From Indibacter alkaliphilus LW1 (GTDB lineage Bacteria; Bacteroidota; Bacteroidia; Cytophagales; Cyclobacteriaceae), in assembly GCF_000295935.2 (NCBI RefSeq), contig NZ_ALWO02000028.1:28272-63337 (forward strand): a DNA stretch of 35,066 nucleotides. Reading direction: 5' to 3'. How positions within the stretch are numbered: the first letter of the stretch is position 1; every line of letters starts with the position of its first letter. The translations under genes and the position numbers were made by a program. This document shows positions 8,643 to 17,861 of the stretch, one piece after another. The notes beneath the pieces are model-generated. The model was not told the origin of the DNA. It searched no databases and was given only the letters and a program-made list of their open reading frames with translations.

Positions 8643-9851
8643 TGACTCTGGAATGATTACATTTTTCTTGGCATCAGCAAGGATTGTTTTAAAAAGAGGG
8701 TAGTAATAATTCCAATAAAAACTACTGGGTTGAGAATAATCCTCGGCATGCAAAAATAGTCTCCAGAGCCTTGCAATCGCATAAAACCTGTAAGAGGTCC
8801 CTCTCATTCTATTGTCAGCAAAATCCCCGCTGAAATAGAAAAACTTACCGTTTTCACCAACTTTCTTACTGATGGCTGCAGGAAAAAACCTCGGTAATCC
8901 CATATCCCTCAGTTTATCAATTCCTGACTCAGTAGGCGCTATTTCATAATAAGAAATGACGTCAAATTCCCTGCTTACCAAAACAATGTCAATCCAATAG
9001 GGGTAACTCACAGATTCAGGCAATCCAAATCCTTTTTGATTTTTCAGATCAGTCATGATTCTGGGAACTTCCCTTGAAATCTCTTCTCCAGACCGAAGAA
9101 TTTCAATTCTCCCTCTTTCATGTAGAAAAACCAAGCCAGAACCTTTGAAATCCCAGTTTCCTTCATGTTGCTGCATATAAGCCTCAACCATCCACCTGGG
9201 CAATTCATCATTGATCAAGGTATCCAATTCATCAAAATAGCGGGTAATCCAACCTGTCCAACGAATCCCAACCAATTCCTCCACTTGCATTCTGATATCT
9301 ACTGGAGTAGGGCTGGCCATCGTGTTAAACTCAGCTATGACGTACCGCTCTTTTTCAAGTGCTTCCTCCATAAAATCTACATCTTGCTGCTCCAGCCCTC
9401 CATATATTTTTCCGGAGCGGGCATCTTGTGGATTTTCAATAAAATCATTCTCATAGACCCCATAAGTATCCGCAAAATATACAAGACTACTTGAGTCTAT
9501 CAATCTGCTTTTTTCACTGGAAGAAAGACTGGTAAAATCTGCAATTTTGCTCTCCCCGGGAGTTTCACCAGGAAAAAACCCGAAGTAATCGGCCATTTCG
9601 TCATAAGCTTTCCCGTCTGGCTTGAGGTATTTGAGGTGATTCAAAGTCCAATGAATTGCAGCATGCTCCATGGCTTCTTCATTGGGGACAGTTTTATCCA
9701 GCACAACAACGCCCAAGGTAGAATCAGGCATAAATGTCCAGATCAAAAAACTTGTCAGCGGAATAATACCGAAAACAAATACCACAAAAGCAATGGACTT
9801 GACTAAAAGTAATGTTTCCTGCGGTATAGTCTTGCTTGATTTCTTTGCCAT
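8637..9851 (-). CDS. Uncharacterised membrane-anchored protein of a polysaccharide operon
   Basis: I do not recognise a named family. The 404 residues start with a basic segment and one membrane helix (about 14-40). A large extracytoplasmic domain follows. It opens with a strand-like LGVVVLDKTVP, then HAAIHWTLNHLKYLKP, LVYFADTYGVYEND, YVIAEFNTM and VGIRWTGWITRYFDEL. The order of beta strands and helices recalls the class I glutamine-amidotransferase/Rossmann-like domains placed next to synthase genes, but no Cys-His-Glu triad is evident. It ends in the IIPESM tail. Its ATG overlaps the YaiO stop by one base (TGATG), so translation is likely coupled. From position it should assist polymer synthesis or export, perhaps as a periplasmic partner of the glycosyltransferase. 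Confidence 0.85.
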   Translation of the reverse strand: MAKKSSKTIPQETLLLVKSIAFVVFVFGIIPLTSFLIWTFMPDSTLGVVVLDKTVPNEEAMEHAAIHWTLNHLKYLKPDGKAYDEMADYFGFFPGETPGESKIADFTSLSSSEKSRLIDSSSLVYFADTYGVYENDFIENPQDARSGKIYGGLEQQDVDFMEEALEKERYVIAEFNTMASPTPVDIRMQVEELVGIRWTGWITRYFDELDTLINDELPRWMVEAYMQQHEGNWDFKGSGLVFLHERGRIEILRSGEEISREVPRIMTDLKNQKGFGLPESVSYPYWIDIVLVSREFDVISYYEIAPTESGIDKLRDMGLPRFFPAAISKKVGENGKFFYFSGDFADNRMRGTSYRFYAIARLWRLFLHAEDYSQPSSFYWNYYYPLFKTILADAKKNVIIPESM

Positions 9852-11089
9852 CAGAATCTAAATTCAGTTCCTATTGATACATTCAGGTTATTCCTAAACA
9901 CATTCGAAGAAATCTGATCCTGAGAATAACCCACAAATCCAAAGCCCATCCAACGATCAGTCCAAAGATGCTGATAGCCCAGTCTCAATCGGTAGGAATT
10001 GAGCAATTGAGACTGGAAATCCCTGTTTTCTTCATCAGGCGATACTCCCGTAGAAAACTGAGCACTGAAAAAGTCTTCGGGTCCTTTGAAATAATACCTT
10101 GCCTGCAAATTACCGGAAGTAGATGAGCCATCTTGACCGGGAATATAATTCAACCTTAAATTGATCCACCAATTGCCTGTGTACTTGCCAAGCGAACCTG
10201 TATAAATATGTGTGTTTTCAGTAAACATCAATAGTCTGTAACCTCCCTCTATTTCCCAAGCCTTTTTCAGATTCCAAAAAACAGAGCCACCAAACCTAAA
10301 ACTAGGAAAGAAAAATGCATTGGACACACCTAAATTGATGTAACCGTAAGAATTTTCTCCCAGAGATGGAAATGCATCTACTTCATATTGTGTACCCGAA
10401 CCGTCAAATCTATTGGAATGGGTAATCCTCCCTATAATGGACCCGGTCAGATTCGTTCTTGTTCTCCCATAGACAGAATAAGTATTCCAAGGAGTCAAAG
10501 CTCCCCTGAATGAATCAAAATCATAGGTAGCGCCAACGGCATTGATTCTTGTCCAGCGCTGCACGGCACGGATATAGTTGAGCAGGCCGTCAATTTTTGC
10601 ATTTTTGCTAAACAGTTCATTGGCAATTTTCAAAGCCTCTTTATAATCTTCCGTGTAATAATGATACCTGGAAAGCCTGTAGCTGAGGTTGTTTGAAACA
10701 GGTCCGATTTTTTCCAGCCCCAAGTCGATGATTTCCCTGGCTTTATCATAATCTTCTGCATAAAACAAATTGTCTATATAAGCCAAATAAGCATCCTCAT
10801 ACTGAGGGGATATTGTAATTGCCTGATCTAGGTAATATGAAGCAGAATCATACTTCCCATCCCATGAATAAGATCTACCGATTAGAATATGAAAATCACT
10901 GTAATTTGGATACTTCTCCAAAACCATTTTTGCGATTTTTCTTCCCTCATCCCTTTTTCCATCCAGAATAAGTTTTCTGGCCTCAAAAAATTTTGCATCA
11001 GGGTCGTAACTTTCCTGAGCCTTCGCCTCCACGCCAACAAGGCTTAGCAAAACCAGAATCAAAAGACTTTTATGCTGCCACTTTTTCAT
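9851..11089 (-). CDS. TPR plus YaiO-type outer-membrane beta-barrel protein
   Basis: Predicted outer-membrane export protein. With the ATG at 11089 the 412-residue product has a signal peptide ending EAKAQ (about 25). TPR-like helix pairs follow (about 30-165; for example GKYDSASYYLDQAITISPQY and EDYDKAREIIDLGLEKIG). A C-terminal barrel of alternating aromatic strands (about 180-412) ends in FRF, the terminal aromatic residue expected by the Bam machinery. This is the YaiO layout; E. coli yaiO lies beside the glycosyltransferase gene yaiP, as here. TPR-plus-barrel proteins such as PgaA and BcsC export polysaccharide. An ATG at 11101 (MDKIMKK) overlaps the preceding stop and is an equal alternative; the open frame to 11134 is not needed. 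Confidence 0.88.
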   Translation of the reverse strand: MKKWQHKSLLILVLLSLVGVEAKAQESYDPDAKFFEARKLILDGKRDEGRKIAKMVLEKYPNYSDFHILIGRSYSWDGKYDSASYYLDQAITISPQYEDAYLAYIDNLFYAEDYDKAREIIDLGLEKIGPVSNNLSYRLSRYHYYTEDYKEALKIANELFSKNAKIDGLLNYIRAVQRWTRINAVGATYDFDSFRGALTPWNTYSVYGRTRTNLTGSIIGRITHSNRFDGSGTQYEVDAFPSLGENSYGYINLGVSNAFFFPSFRFGGSVFWNLKKAWEIEGGYRLLMFTENTHIYTGSLGKYTGNWWINLRLNYIPGQDGSSTSGNLQARYYFKGPEDFFSAQFSTGVSPDEENRDFQSQLLNSYRLRLGYQHLWTDRWMGFGFVGYSQDQISSNVFRNNLNVSIGTEFRF

Positions 11090-11093
11090 AATC

Positions 11094-12557
11094 TTATCCA
11101 TTGCTTTGAGAAACAGGTACTTCTTGTTTATCAACCGCTTTCTTGAAACCGGAGCGTATCATCACTCCCCAGCCTCCTTTTCCTTTAAGGAAGTCCCAAT
11201 GACCCTTGAGGCCCCACCATACCACCCTGGGATGGATCAGGAAGGGTTCCAAAAGCACTACTTTCAACAAGCTTCTTAAGTCTTTTTTATTTTTATAGTT
11301 ATTATAAGCCAATTGTTCATATAAAATGCTGAATGATGAAATCAAAACTGAGAAAAAGTAAATCAGCACAAATAATGCAACCAGATAAATCGCTGAAAAA
11401 TCACCCGTAATAATCATGGCCAGGGTGTACAAAACACCTATGGTCTCCATGATCGGAGCTGATTTTTCATACACACTCCAAAAAGGGTAAGATATCATAC
11501 CCAAAACCCCATACTTTGGGTTGTAGCCTATTTTTTTATGCAATTGCAGCGTTTCTATTGTTCCCCGCATCCACCTGTTTCTTTGACGGGACAATATATC
11601 TTCCGATTCAGGCACTTCCGTCCAGCATAAGGGATCCGGAACAAAGCCTACCTTATATGGAATTTTTTCTTCCTCCATATACCTGCGCATACGAACGATC
11701 AATTCCATATCCTCCCCTACTGTCTGGGGGAAATATCCTCCAACCTTTTGCACAATCTCCCTATTGAAAAATCCGAATGCACCGGAAATCAACATCAACC
11801 CGTTGATTCTCGTCCATGCCATTCTTCCCATCAGGAAGGACCTGAAATACTCAATTACCTGAAACTTTCCTATAAACGATTCAGGAACCCTATAATCTAC
11901 CACAGTGCCATCTTTCACCTCACAATTATTGGCTACTCCAATTACTCCTCCCACAGCTATGACTTTTCTATTCGTCTCTTCCATAAATGGCCTTGCCATT
12001 CTTGTCAGTGAGCTGGAAGAAAGTATACAGTCCACATCTATGCAAGCTATAATGTCCATTGTGGATACATTGATTCCTGCATTGAGTGCATCTGCTTTAC
12101 CCCCATTTTCCTTGTCAATAAATGTCAGCTTCGCAAAAGACCTGTTGGTAGATTTATAAACAGCCCTTACAGGCTTAGTTGAAATACTGGAATTGTAAGC
12201 AAAGTCAGTTTTCACCAAGTCAAAAGCCTCTATCATCTTTTCTACAGAATCATCTTTGGAGCCGTCATTGACGATTATTACCTCAAACTTGGAGTAATGT
12301 AGTGTCATCAGACTCTTGGCATTCTGGACAATATTCAGGCCTTCATTGTATGCTGGAGCGATGATGGAAATACTGGGAGATACCGGGCTGGTTACCACAT
12401 CCAGATAATCTGCAAATTTATTTTTTCGCAGATGATCCCTCATCTCAAGCGCTGAGAGTACTGTTATGATAAGGTAGGAAATGATGATACAGAAACTGTA
12501 TAAAAGAAACATGATCCCAAGTACTTCTACCAATATGTCAAATAGCAGGCTATACAT
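11094..12557 (-). CDS. Processive family-2 glycosyltransferase (polysaccharide synthase)
   Basis: Inner-membrane synthase of the cellulose/hyaluronan/PNAG type (GT2). Of 487 residues, a long N-terminal hydrophobic stretch (about 7-36) precedes the catalytic domain. All processive-GT2 signatures are visible: APAYNEG (67-73), NDGS (97-100), the UDP-metal motif DVD (174-176), the acceptor-site GED (281-283) and the processivity motif QRNRW (325-329). C-terminal helices (about 345-420) would form the transport channel. The substrate sugar cannot be predicted. There is no PilZ domain, so any c-di-GMP control would have to come from elsewhere. It overlaps the HEAT gene by 8 bp upstream, and its stop abuts the YaiO start. 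Confidence 0.93.
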   Translation of the reverse strand: MYSLLFDILVEVLGIMFLLYSFCIIISYLIITVLSALEMRDHLRKNKFADYLDVVTSPVSPSISIIAPAYNEGLNIVQNAKSLMTLHYSKFEVIIVNDGSKDDSVEKMIEAFDLVKTDFAYNSSISTKPVRAVYKSTNRSFAKLTFIDKENGGKADALNAGINVSTMDIIACIDVDCILSSSSLTRMARPFMEETNRKVIAVGGVIGVANNCEVKDGTVVDYRVPESFIGKFQVIEYFRSFLMGRMAWTRINGLMLISGAFGFFNREIVQKVGGYFPQTVGEDMELIVRMRRYMEEEKIPYKVGFVPDPLCWTEVPESEDILSRQRNRWMRGTIETLQLHKKIGYNPKYGVLGMISYPFWSVYEKSAPIMETIGVLYTLAMIITGDFSAIYLVALFVLIYFFSVLISSFSILYEQLAYNNYKNKKDLRSLLKVVLLEPFLIHPRVVWWGLKGHWDFLKGKGGWGVMIRSGFKKAVDKQEVPVSQSNG

Positions 12558-14148
12558 GATTCAATACAGGATCTTTGAGGTGTTTACTGATTTTAATTTC
12601 CAACTCTTTTTGGGAGTCTTGATAGACTTCATCAAAGACAGTTTTATCCAAGATCATCACGCCTTTCATAGCGGCTTTTGTGATGTCAAAATCCTCAGAA
12701 ATTCTGCTTAATTCTATCAAAGTGGTAAGCGAAAATTTATCCCCCACATTCTGAATCAGTTTGATTGCGGCCAAGACCAATTGTTTGTTTTCGGACTTGA
12801 GGTCAGCATAAATCTGCTCTAAGCCAATTCCAAAACCAAACATGTCAAAGCATTGAATGATCTCAATTTTTTCGGTGTCTGAAGCATCTGGATATACTCC
12901 TACCAGAAATTCCAATTGATCAACCAAACCTAAATACCTGATCAGTTTAATCCCAAAAACCCTCACAGACTCATTTTTGGACTCTAGCAGATAGGCAATA
13001 TTTCTCTTGTCCTTAGAATACCTGATAATCCTGTAATAAATCATTTGTTGCCATTTGGATAATGGGTACTCCTGATTGGCCAGAACCTTCAGATCTGCAT
13101 CATCAGAAATATTAAGGAGAGTGGCCACCGCATTGGATCTGAGATAAAAGTTTTTGTGGTTGATAAATTTACTGACCAAAGGCTCCGCTTCCAAAATATC
13201 CATTTCGTTGATTTCTACAATTCCCGTAGTGACAATATCCCAGCGCTTGGAGCTGAGTTTTTGTATAGTATGCTTATCCAAGTCGAGTTTCCTGTAGATC
13301 AATTTGAGTTTTACTTTAAAATCCCCCTTCATGTTTTTATTCAGGCTGATGATTTCCTGAATCAACACATCCTTGAAAAGTGACTTTTGAATCAGTTTTT
13401 TGGGGAATGTATTGGTCAATTCCCTCTGATCCATCTGTTTTATTTCATCTAAAGATTTTTCAAAAAGAAGATTGTTCAAAGGCTCATATGACAGGCTCGT
13501 AAACCTTTTGACAAGAATATCCCTATTCTTTTTTTGAGTTTTGATAATAAAAATAGCGACCACTAAAAGAATTGCTGCAAAAACAAAAAACACAAGAAAA
13601 CCAATAAGAAAAAGCATCCTGATATCCGAAAGGATCTGAATTTTCAACTTATAATATGGCTTAAAGGGAACCTTGTTACCTAGGATAATCAGCTCTCCTA
13701 CATCCGCATTATCAGCGGATCCGGAAGCGTTTAAAACGATCAATTCATTTCTGATAAGATTATCCAAATACTCCTGAACACCCTCATCAGAAATTTCATC
13801 CTCAAAAAGCAATTTTTTGATTTCTCCTTTCACTTGAAGCTTATTGAAAATGGTATCCTGGAGGGCTTTGACCTCATTGTAAAAGCCTAAAGTATCTGAA
13901 GCCCAAACACCATCGGACCTTTTAAAAACAAGCCCATAAGCAGTGCCATCTATCCCTCTCGGCAATTCTGCATTGTAAATAAAACTCAGGCCTGGAATTT
14001 CATTTCCTTCCTCCAAAACCTCTGTAAATGGAATTGAAACAAAATCTGATTCCTGCGCATTGGCAGTAAAAAATAAAAGCAAAGACAAGCAGCTAATCAA
14101 ACCTGCCATGTACTTTGCTTTTAGTCTAATTTCTCTTATATAAATCAA
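12550..14148 (-). CDS. Membrane protein with periplasmic domain and cytoplasmic HEAT repeats
   Basis: A 532-residue bitopic protein. A signal sequence (to about ANAQ, 31) is followed by a periplasmic region (about 32-175), one strong membrane helix (178-202, followed by KTQKKNRD) and a cytoplasmic part. Pairs of short helices there, such as LVSKFINHKNFYLRSNAVAT, read as HEAT-like repeats; aligned repeat counts were not made. HEAT solenoids bind proteins, so it may link the upstream receiver to the synthase. The start is a TTG at 14148 whose bases overlap the receiver stop (TTGA). It supplies the basic n-region; the ATG at 14109 (MAGLISC) would remove it, so I keep the TTG with some doubt. Confidence 0.82.
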   Translation of the reverse strand: MIYIREIRLKAKYMAGLISCLSLLLFFTANAQESDFVSIPFTEVLEEGNEIPGLSFIYNAELPRGIDGTAYGLVFKRSDGVWASDTLGFYNEVKALQDTIFNKLQVKGEIKKLLFEDEISDEGVQEYLDNLIRNELIVLNASGSADNADVGELIILGNKVPFKPYYKLKIQILSDIRMLFLIGFLVFFVFAAILLVVAIFIIKTQKKNRDILVKRFTSLSYEPLNNLLFEKSLDEIKQMDQRELTNTFPKKLIQKSLFKDVLIQEIISLNKNMKGDFKVKLKLIYRKLDLDKHTIQKLSSKRWDIVTTGIVEINEMDILEAEPLVSKFINHKNFYLRSNAVATLLNISDDADLKVLANQEYPLSKWQQMIYYRIIRYSKDKRNIAYLLESKNESVRVFGIKLIRYLGLVDQLEFLVGVYPDASDTEKIEIIQCFDMFGFGIGLEQIYADLKSENKQLVLAAIKLIQNVGDKFSLTTLIELSRISEDFDITKAAMKGVMILDKTVFDEVYQDSQKELEIKISKHLKDPVLNHV

Positions 14149-14507
14149 TTATTGATTAACCTTTGGACCCTAATTGCCAGTTCATTTGGGTTAAATGGCT
14201 TGGGAACGAAATCCGAAGCACCAAGATTGAAAGCCTCCATGACGGTACTTTCTTCTTCTCCCAATGAACTTAGGACAATAATAGGAACATTTGGATTAAC
14301 TTTCTTAGAATAATTGATTATTTCTATTCCATTTTTGAAAGGAATCATTACATCTGTAATGATGAGGTCAGGACTACTAGAGTCTATGGCATCCATTCCT
14401 TTTTGACCATCATCCACGGTGGTTACATTATAACCGTCCTTGTTGAGCCTGAATCTGACCAAGCTGGAGATCAACTTATCATCTTCTATCAAAAGTACAT
14501 TTTTCAT
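14145..14507 (-). CDS. Single-domain response regulator (receiver only)
   Basis: A 120-residue stand-alone CheY-like receiver. Present are the acidic pair E8/D9/D10, the phosphoacceptor D52 (LIITDVMIP), the S/T switch in VLSSLG and the conserved lysine in PKPF. There is no output domain, so signalling must pass by protein contact. It is the first gene of the five-gene row and overlaps the HEAT-repeat gene (TTGA), which makes that protein the likely target. No cognate histidine kinase is in the window. The 247 bp between this gene and the divergent amidohydrolase are very AT-rich and must hold both promoters, but I found no perfect TTTG/TAnnTTTG pair there. Confidence 0.93.
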   Translation of the reverse strand: MKNVLLIEDDKLISSLVRFRLNKDGYNVTTVDDGQKGMDAIDSSSPDLIITDVMIPFKNGIEIINYSKKVNPNVPIIVLSSLGEEESTVMEAFNLGASDFVPKPFNPNELAIRVQRLINN

Positions 14508-14754
14508 GGTATTCCTTATTTAGGGTGATTACGAAACGAAAGATAATTATTAAAATATCAAAAAAAAATCCCTAAAACCGCTAAAAATATTTTAATAAAG
14601 CCCCCTTAAAATATAAAATATTTAAAATGCATTACGAATAATTTAATTTGCCGTTCTTACTCATTTTAGACACCGTAAAAAAAATAACTTTTTTGAAAAA
14701 AAAATCTTTTACTAGCTTACAGGTCTTAACATTTACAAAAAACCACCTCAACGT

Positions 14755-16446
14755 ATGAATTTGTACTTTAGATTCAAGTTGCATTTAGGAGCTTTTGTTC
14801 TCTTGGTTTTACTCAATTTTTCTACTGCTTTTGGTCAAAGTGATCCTACAGGGGAAAGAAGAGTGACGGGGACATATGTCATCAAAAACGCAACCATCAC
14901 CACCTCACCCGGTAAGACTGCATCAAATGCAAACATCCTGATCAAGGATGGGTTGGTCCAGGCCGTAGGATCAAATATAAACATTCCCAAAGAAGCGCAG
15001 GTCATAGAAGCCGATTCTCTTTTCATTTACCCTGGTTTTATCGATGCGGCAGGCAATGCAGGAGTAGGAAAACCGGCAGAGGCTGAAAGACCTTCGGACT
15101 TCAATCCTTCCAACCCTCCTGATGAGGTAGCAGGCATCACGCCCTGGAGATCTGTTTTGGATTATTATGATCCGAAAAGCACACAAATCAGCGATTGGAG
15201 AAAAGTAGGTTTCACTCTTGCACAGATCCTTCCCGATGGAGGCATGCTGCCCGGGAAAGCAGCCATTGTGATCTACGGCGGCAATGCATCCAGCAATGTC
15301 CTGGCCAACCAGACTGCTATGGCTGCAAAATTCAGAGGGATGGGCAGAGGAATGTACCCTGGCACCCAGCTGGGGGTCATGGCCAAATTCAGAGATCTTT
15401 ATAAAAATGCAGAACTGTCCTCCCAACATAGCAGGCTTTTCGCATCCAATACTGGTCTCAACAGGCCTGAAATCAATAAAACCTTGGAGGCTTTTTACCC
15501 TGTTTTAGACAAAAACATCCCTGTGATTTTTGAAGTCAGTAACGACCTTGAAATAAGAAGAGCTCTCACGCTGCAAAAAGAAAATGGCTTCAACATCATC
15601 CTTTCGGGAGTGACAGAAGCAGATCCTGTCATTGATGTGATCAAAGCTGCCAATGCAAAAGTATTGCTGAGTTTAAAATTGCCTGATGACAAGGTTGCCA
15701 AAGCAGATGTAGCAAACAAATCAGAAGAAGTTCAGGCCAGAACCAAAAGGGTCAAAGAGGCCTATGAACTAGCCCTGAAGCAGGCAGCTCTTTTGGAAGA
15801 AGCAGGAATTGCATTTGCTTTTACCTCTATGGGAGCTAGAAGTGCAGATTTGCACAAAAACTTAAAGGTGATGATTGAAAATGGATTGAGCGAAGATGCA
15901 GCACTTGCAGCTTTAACTACCAATCCGGCCAATATCCTCGGAATCCAGAAATTTGCAGGAAGCCTAGAAAAGGGAAAATTGGCCAACATGGTCATCATGA
16001 CAGCGCCAATCTTTTCTGAAGATGCCCAAATTAAGCATGTAGTAGCAGATGGTTACATTTTCAATTATGATACCAGCAAAAAGAAAAATGGAGGAAATGG
16101 AGAAGCAAGCGTAGCCGTGCAAGGAATCTGGGAATACACCTCGGACACCCCGGCAGGAAGCTCTGGAGGTAAGATGGAAATCAAAAAAGAAGGAGACCGC
16201 TACACCGGAAGCATCACTTATGATAATCCGGCAGGCGGAGGAAAGGCAAGCTCTGAAATGAAAGATATCAATGTCTCCGGCAACTATCTGTCTTTCTCTT
16301 TTAGTGTGTCAGCAGGCGGTATGAACATAGATGTAAATGTAAGTGGAGATATTGTTGGAGAAGAATTCTCCGGTAACATGAATCTTGCAGACTTTGGAAG
16401 CTTTCCGCTCAATGCTTCCAAGGTGCCTAATCAATTCAATAAATAA
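14755..16446 (+). CDS. Exported amidohydrolase homologue 1, metal ligands missing, extra C-terminal domain
   Basis: Imidazolonepropionase-like amidohydrolase fold of 563 residues with a signal peptide (to about FGQ, 28). It has the composite N- and C-terminal beta-sandwich (VIKNATITT, ILIKDGLVQAVG) and the closing LEKGKLANMVIM. The metal-binding HxH after PGFIDA is replaced by AGN (93-103). The later ligands also appear absent: VIFEVSN where the middle homologue has VIIHCHS, LSGVTEAD for FSHVNEGF and TSMGARS for INSDSGE. A further beta-rich domain of about 110 residues (VQGIWEYTSD onward) is fused at the C-terminus. This is probably a non-catalytic partner of the next gene, which starts 10 bp downstream. 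Confidence 0.88.
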   Translation: MNLYFRFKLHLGAFVLLVLLNFSTAFGQSDPTGERRVTGTYVIKNATITTSPGKTASNANILIKDGLVQAVGSNINIPKEAQVIEADSLFIYPGFIDAAGNAGVGKPAEAERPSDFNPSNPPDEVAGITPWRSVLDYYDPKSTQISDWRKVGFTLAQILPDGGMLPGKAAIVIYGGNASSNVLANQTAMAAKFRGMGRGMYPGTQLGVMAKFRDLYKNAELSSQHSRLFASNTGLNRPEINKTLEAFYPVLDKNIPVIFEVSNDLEIRRALTLQKENGFNIILSGVTEADPVIDVIKAANAKVLLSLKLPDDKVAKADVANKSEEVQARTKRVKEAYELALKQAALLEEAGIAFAFTSMGARSADLHKNLKVMIENGLSEDAALAALTTNPANILGIQKFAGSLEKGKLANMVIMTAPIFSEDAQIKHVVADGYIFNYDTSKKKNGGNGEASVAVQGIWEYTSDTPAGSSGGKMEIKKEGDRYTGSITYDNPAGGGKASSEMKDINVSGNYLSFSFSVSAGGMNIDVNVSGDIVGEEFSGNMNLADFGSFPLNASKVPNQFNK

Positions 16447-16456
16447 GACATAGGTT

Positions 16457-17839
16457 ATGAACAAGACACATTATATACTAGCTGGGCTTTTTTCAATGAT
16501 TTGTTTCCTTTCTCAGGCACAGACACAAAAAGGTTCGGTTTTGATCAAAAACGCAACGGTACTTACAGTCACTAACGGCACCCTTGAAAACACTGATGTA
16601 TTGGTGGAAAACGGAGTCATTAGAAGAATAGGAAGCAACCTCAGTGCTTCAAATGTTGAAACCATTGATGCCTCCGGTCAATACCTGATGCCAGGAATCA
16701 TCGATGCACATTCGCATGTAGCTTTGGACGCTGTAAACGAAGCCACCTCTCCGATTACCTCAGAGGTCAAAATGGCCGATGTAGTCAACCCCTATGATGT
16801 AGGCCTTTACAGAGCCCTGGCAGGAGGCGTGACTGTCTCCCATGCCATGCACGGCTCAGCCAATGCAATAGGAGGTGAAAACATCACGCTGAAGCACCGT
16901 TACGGTTCCGGGAACCCTGAGGATTTATTTATGAAGGATGCTCCCCGGACCATCAAATTTGCCCTGGGAGAAAACCCTACAAGGGTTCATGGGCGAGGTA
17001 ACGGAAATCAGCCAAGGACCAGAATGGGAGTAGAAGCTGTTATCAGAAACGGTTTCAATGAAGCCATTCAATACAAAAAAACCTGGGAGGCTTACAATGA
17101 GGCCAAAAAGGTAAAAGGAGCTACACCGGTTCCTCCAAAGTATGACACCAGGCTACAGACCCTGGCAGATATCCTCGATGGGAAAGTGATCATTCACTGC
17201 CATTCCTACAGAGCTGATGAAATTTATGCCCTGATCAATACCTGTAGGGATTTCGGTATAACCAATATTGTTTTCTCCCATGTCAATGAAGGCTTCAAGG
17301 TTGCTCCCGAATTGGCTGAGTACACCATGGGTGCCTCTGTTTTCGCAGATTGGTGGGCGTACAAGTTTGAGGTCTACTATTCTACGGCCTACAATGCAGC
17401 CATCCTGACAGAAAACGGAGTAATCACTTCCATCAATTCTGATTCGGGAGAATTGATCCGTCACCTTTATCATGAAGCGGGTAAAGCACAGCGCTATGGC
17501 GAATTGAATGACGAGCAGACACTGGCCCTGATCACAATCAATCCGGCCAAACAATTGGGCATTGCTGATAAAGTAGGTTCTATTGAAGAAGGAAAACAAG
17601 CAGACCTTGTACTCTTCAATGAACACCCGCTTTCTGTCTATGCAGTGCCTCAAATGACCTTTGTGGATGGAGTCAAATACTTTGACATCAACAGTGATCC
17701 TGATGACATGCGTTTAAGAGTAAGTGCATCCGAGACTGTGGAACCAATTTTCCTTAAAGAACATGACCACAAATGTATGCACGGTGTGGATTTCTTCTTT
17801 ACCAATTTTGGAAGAAACCTTTTTGACCATTCTCATTAA
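16457..17839 (+). CDS. Exported amidohydrolase 2, active site intact
   Basis: Metal-dependent hydrolase of the imidazolonepropionase-like amidohydrolase branch, 460 residues, signal peptide to about AQTQ. The zinc ligands are all visible: HSH (85 and 87 in PGIIDAHSHVAL), H247/H249 in IIHCHS, H275 in FSHVNE and D329 in INSDSGE. The end is His-rich (EHDHKCMH, DHSH). Relatives in this branch cleave cyclic amides or dipeptides with prolidase-like activity, so a periplasmic peptide or cyclic-amide substrate is a fair guess, but the substrate is not known. It is flanked 10 bp upstream and 22 bp downstream by homologues lacking these ligands. Confidence 0.92.
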   Translation: MNKTHYILAGLFSMICFLSQAQTQKGSVLIKNATVLTVTNGTLENTDVLVENGVIRRIGSNLSASNVETIDASGQYLMPGIIDAHSHVALDAVNEATSPITSEVKMADVVNPYDVGLYRALAGGVTVSHAMHGSANAIGGENITLKHRYGSGNPEDLFMKDAPRTIKFALGENPTRVHGRGNGNQPRTRMGVEAVIRNGFNEAIQYKKTWEAYNEAKKVKGATPVPPKYDTRLQTLADILDGKVIIHCHSYRADEIYALINTCRDFGITNIVFSHVNEGFKVAPELAEYTMGASVFADWWAYKFEVYYSTAYNAAILTENGVITSINSDSGELIRHLYHEAGKAQRYGELNDEQTLALITINPAKQLGIADKVGSIEEGKQADLVLFNEHPLSVYAVPQMTFVDGVKYFDINSDPDDMRLRVSASETVEPIFLKEHDHKCMHGVDFFFTNFGRNLFDHSH

Positions 17840-17861
17840 TCATTGAAAAAGAAGGAATAAA

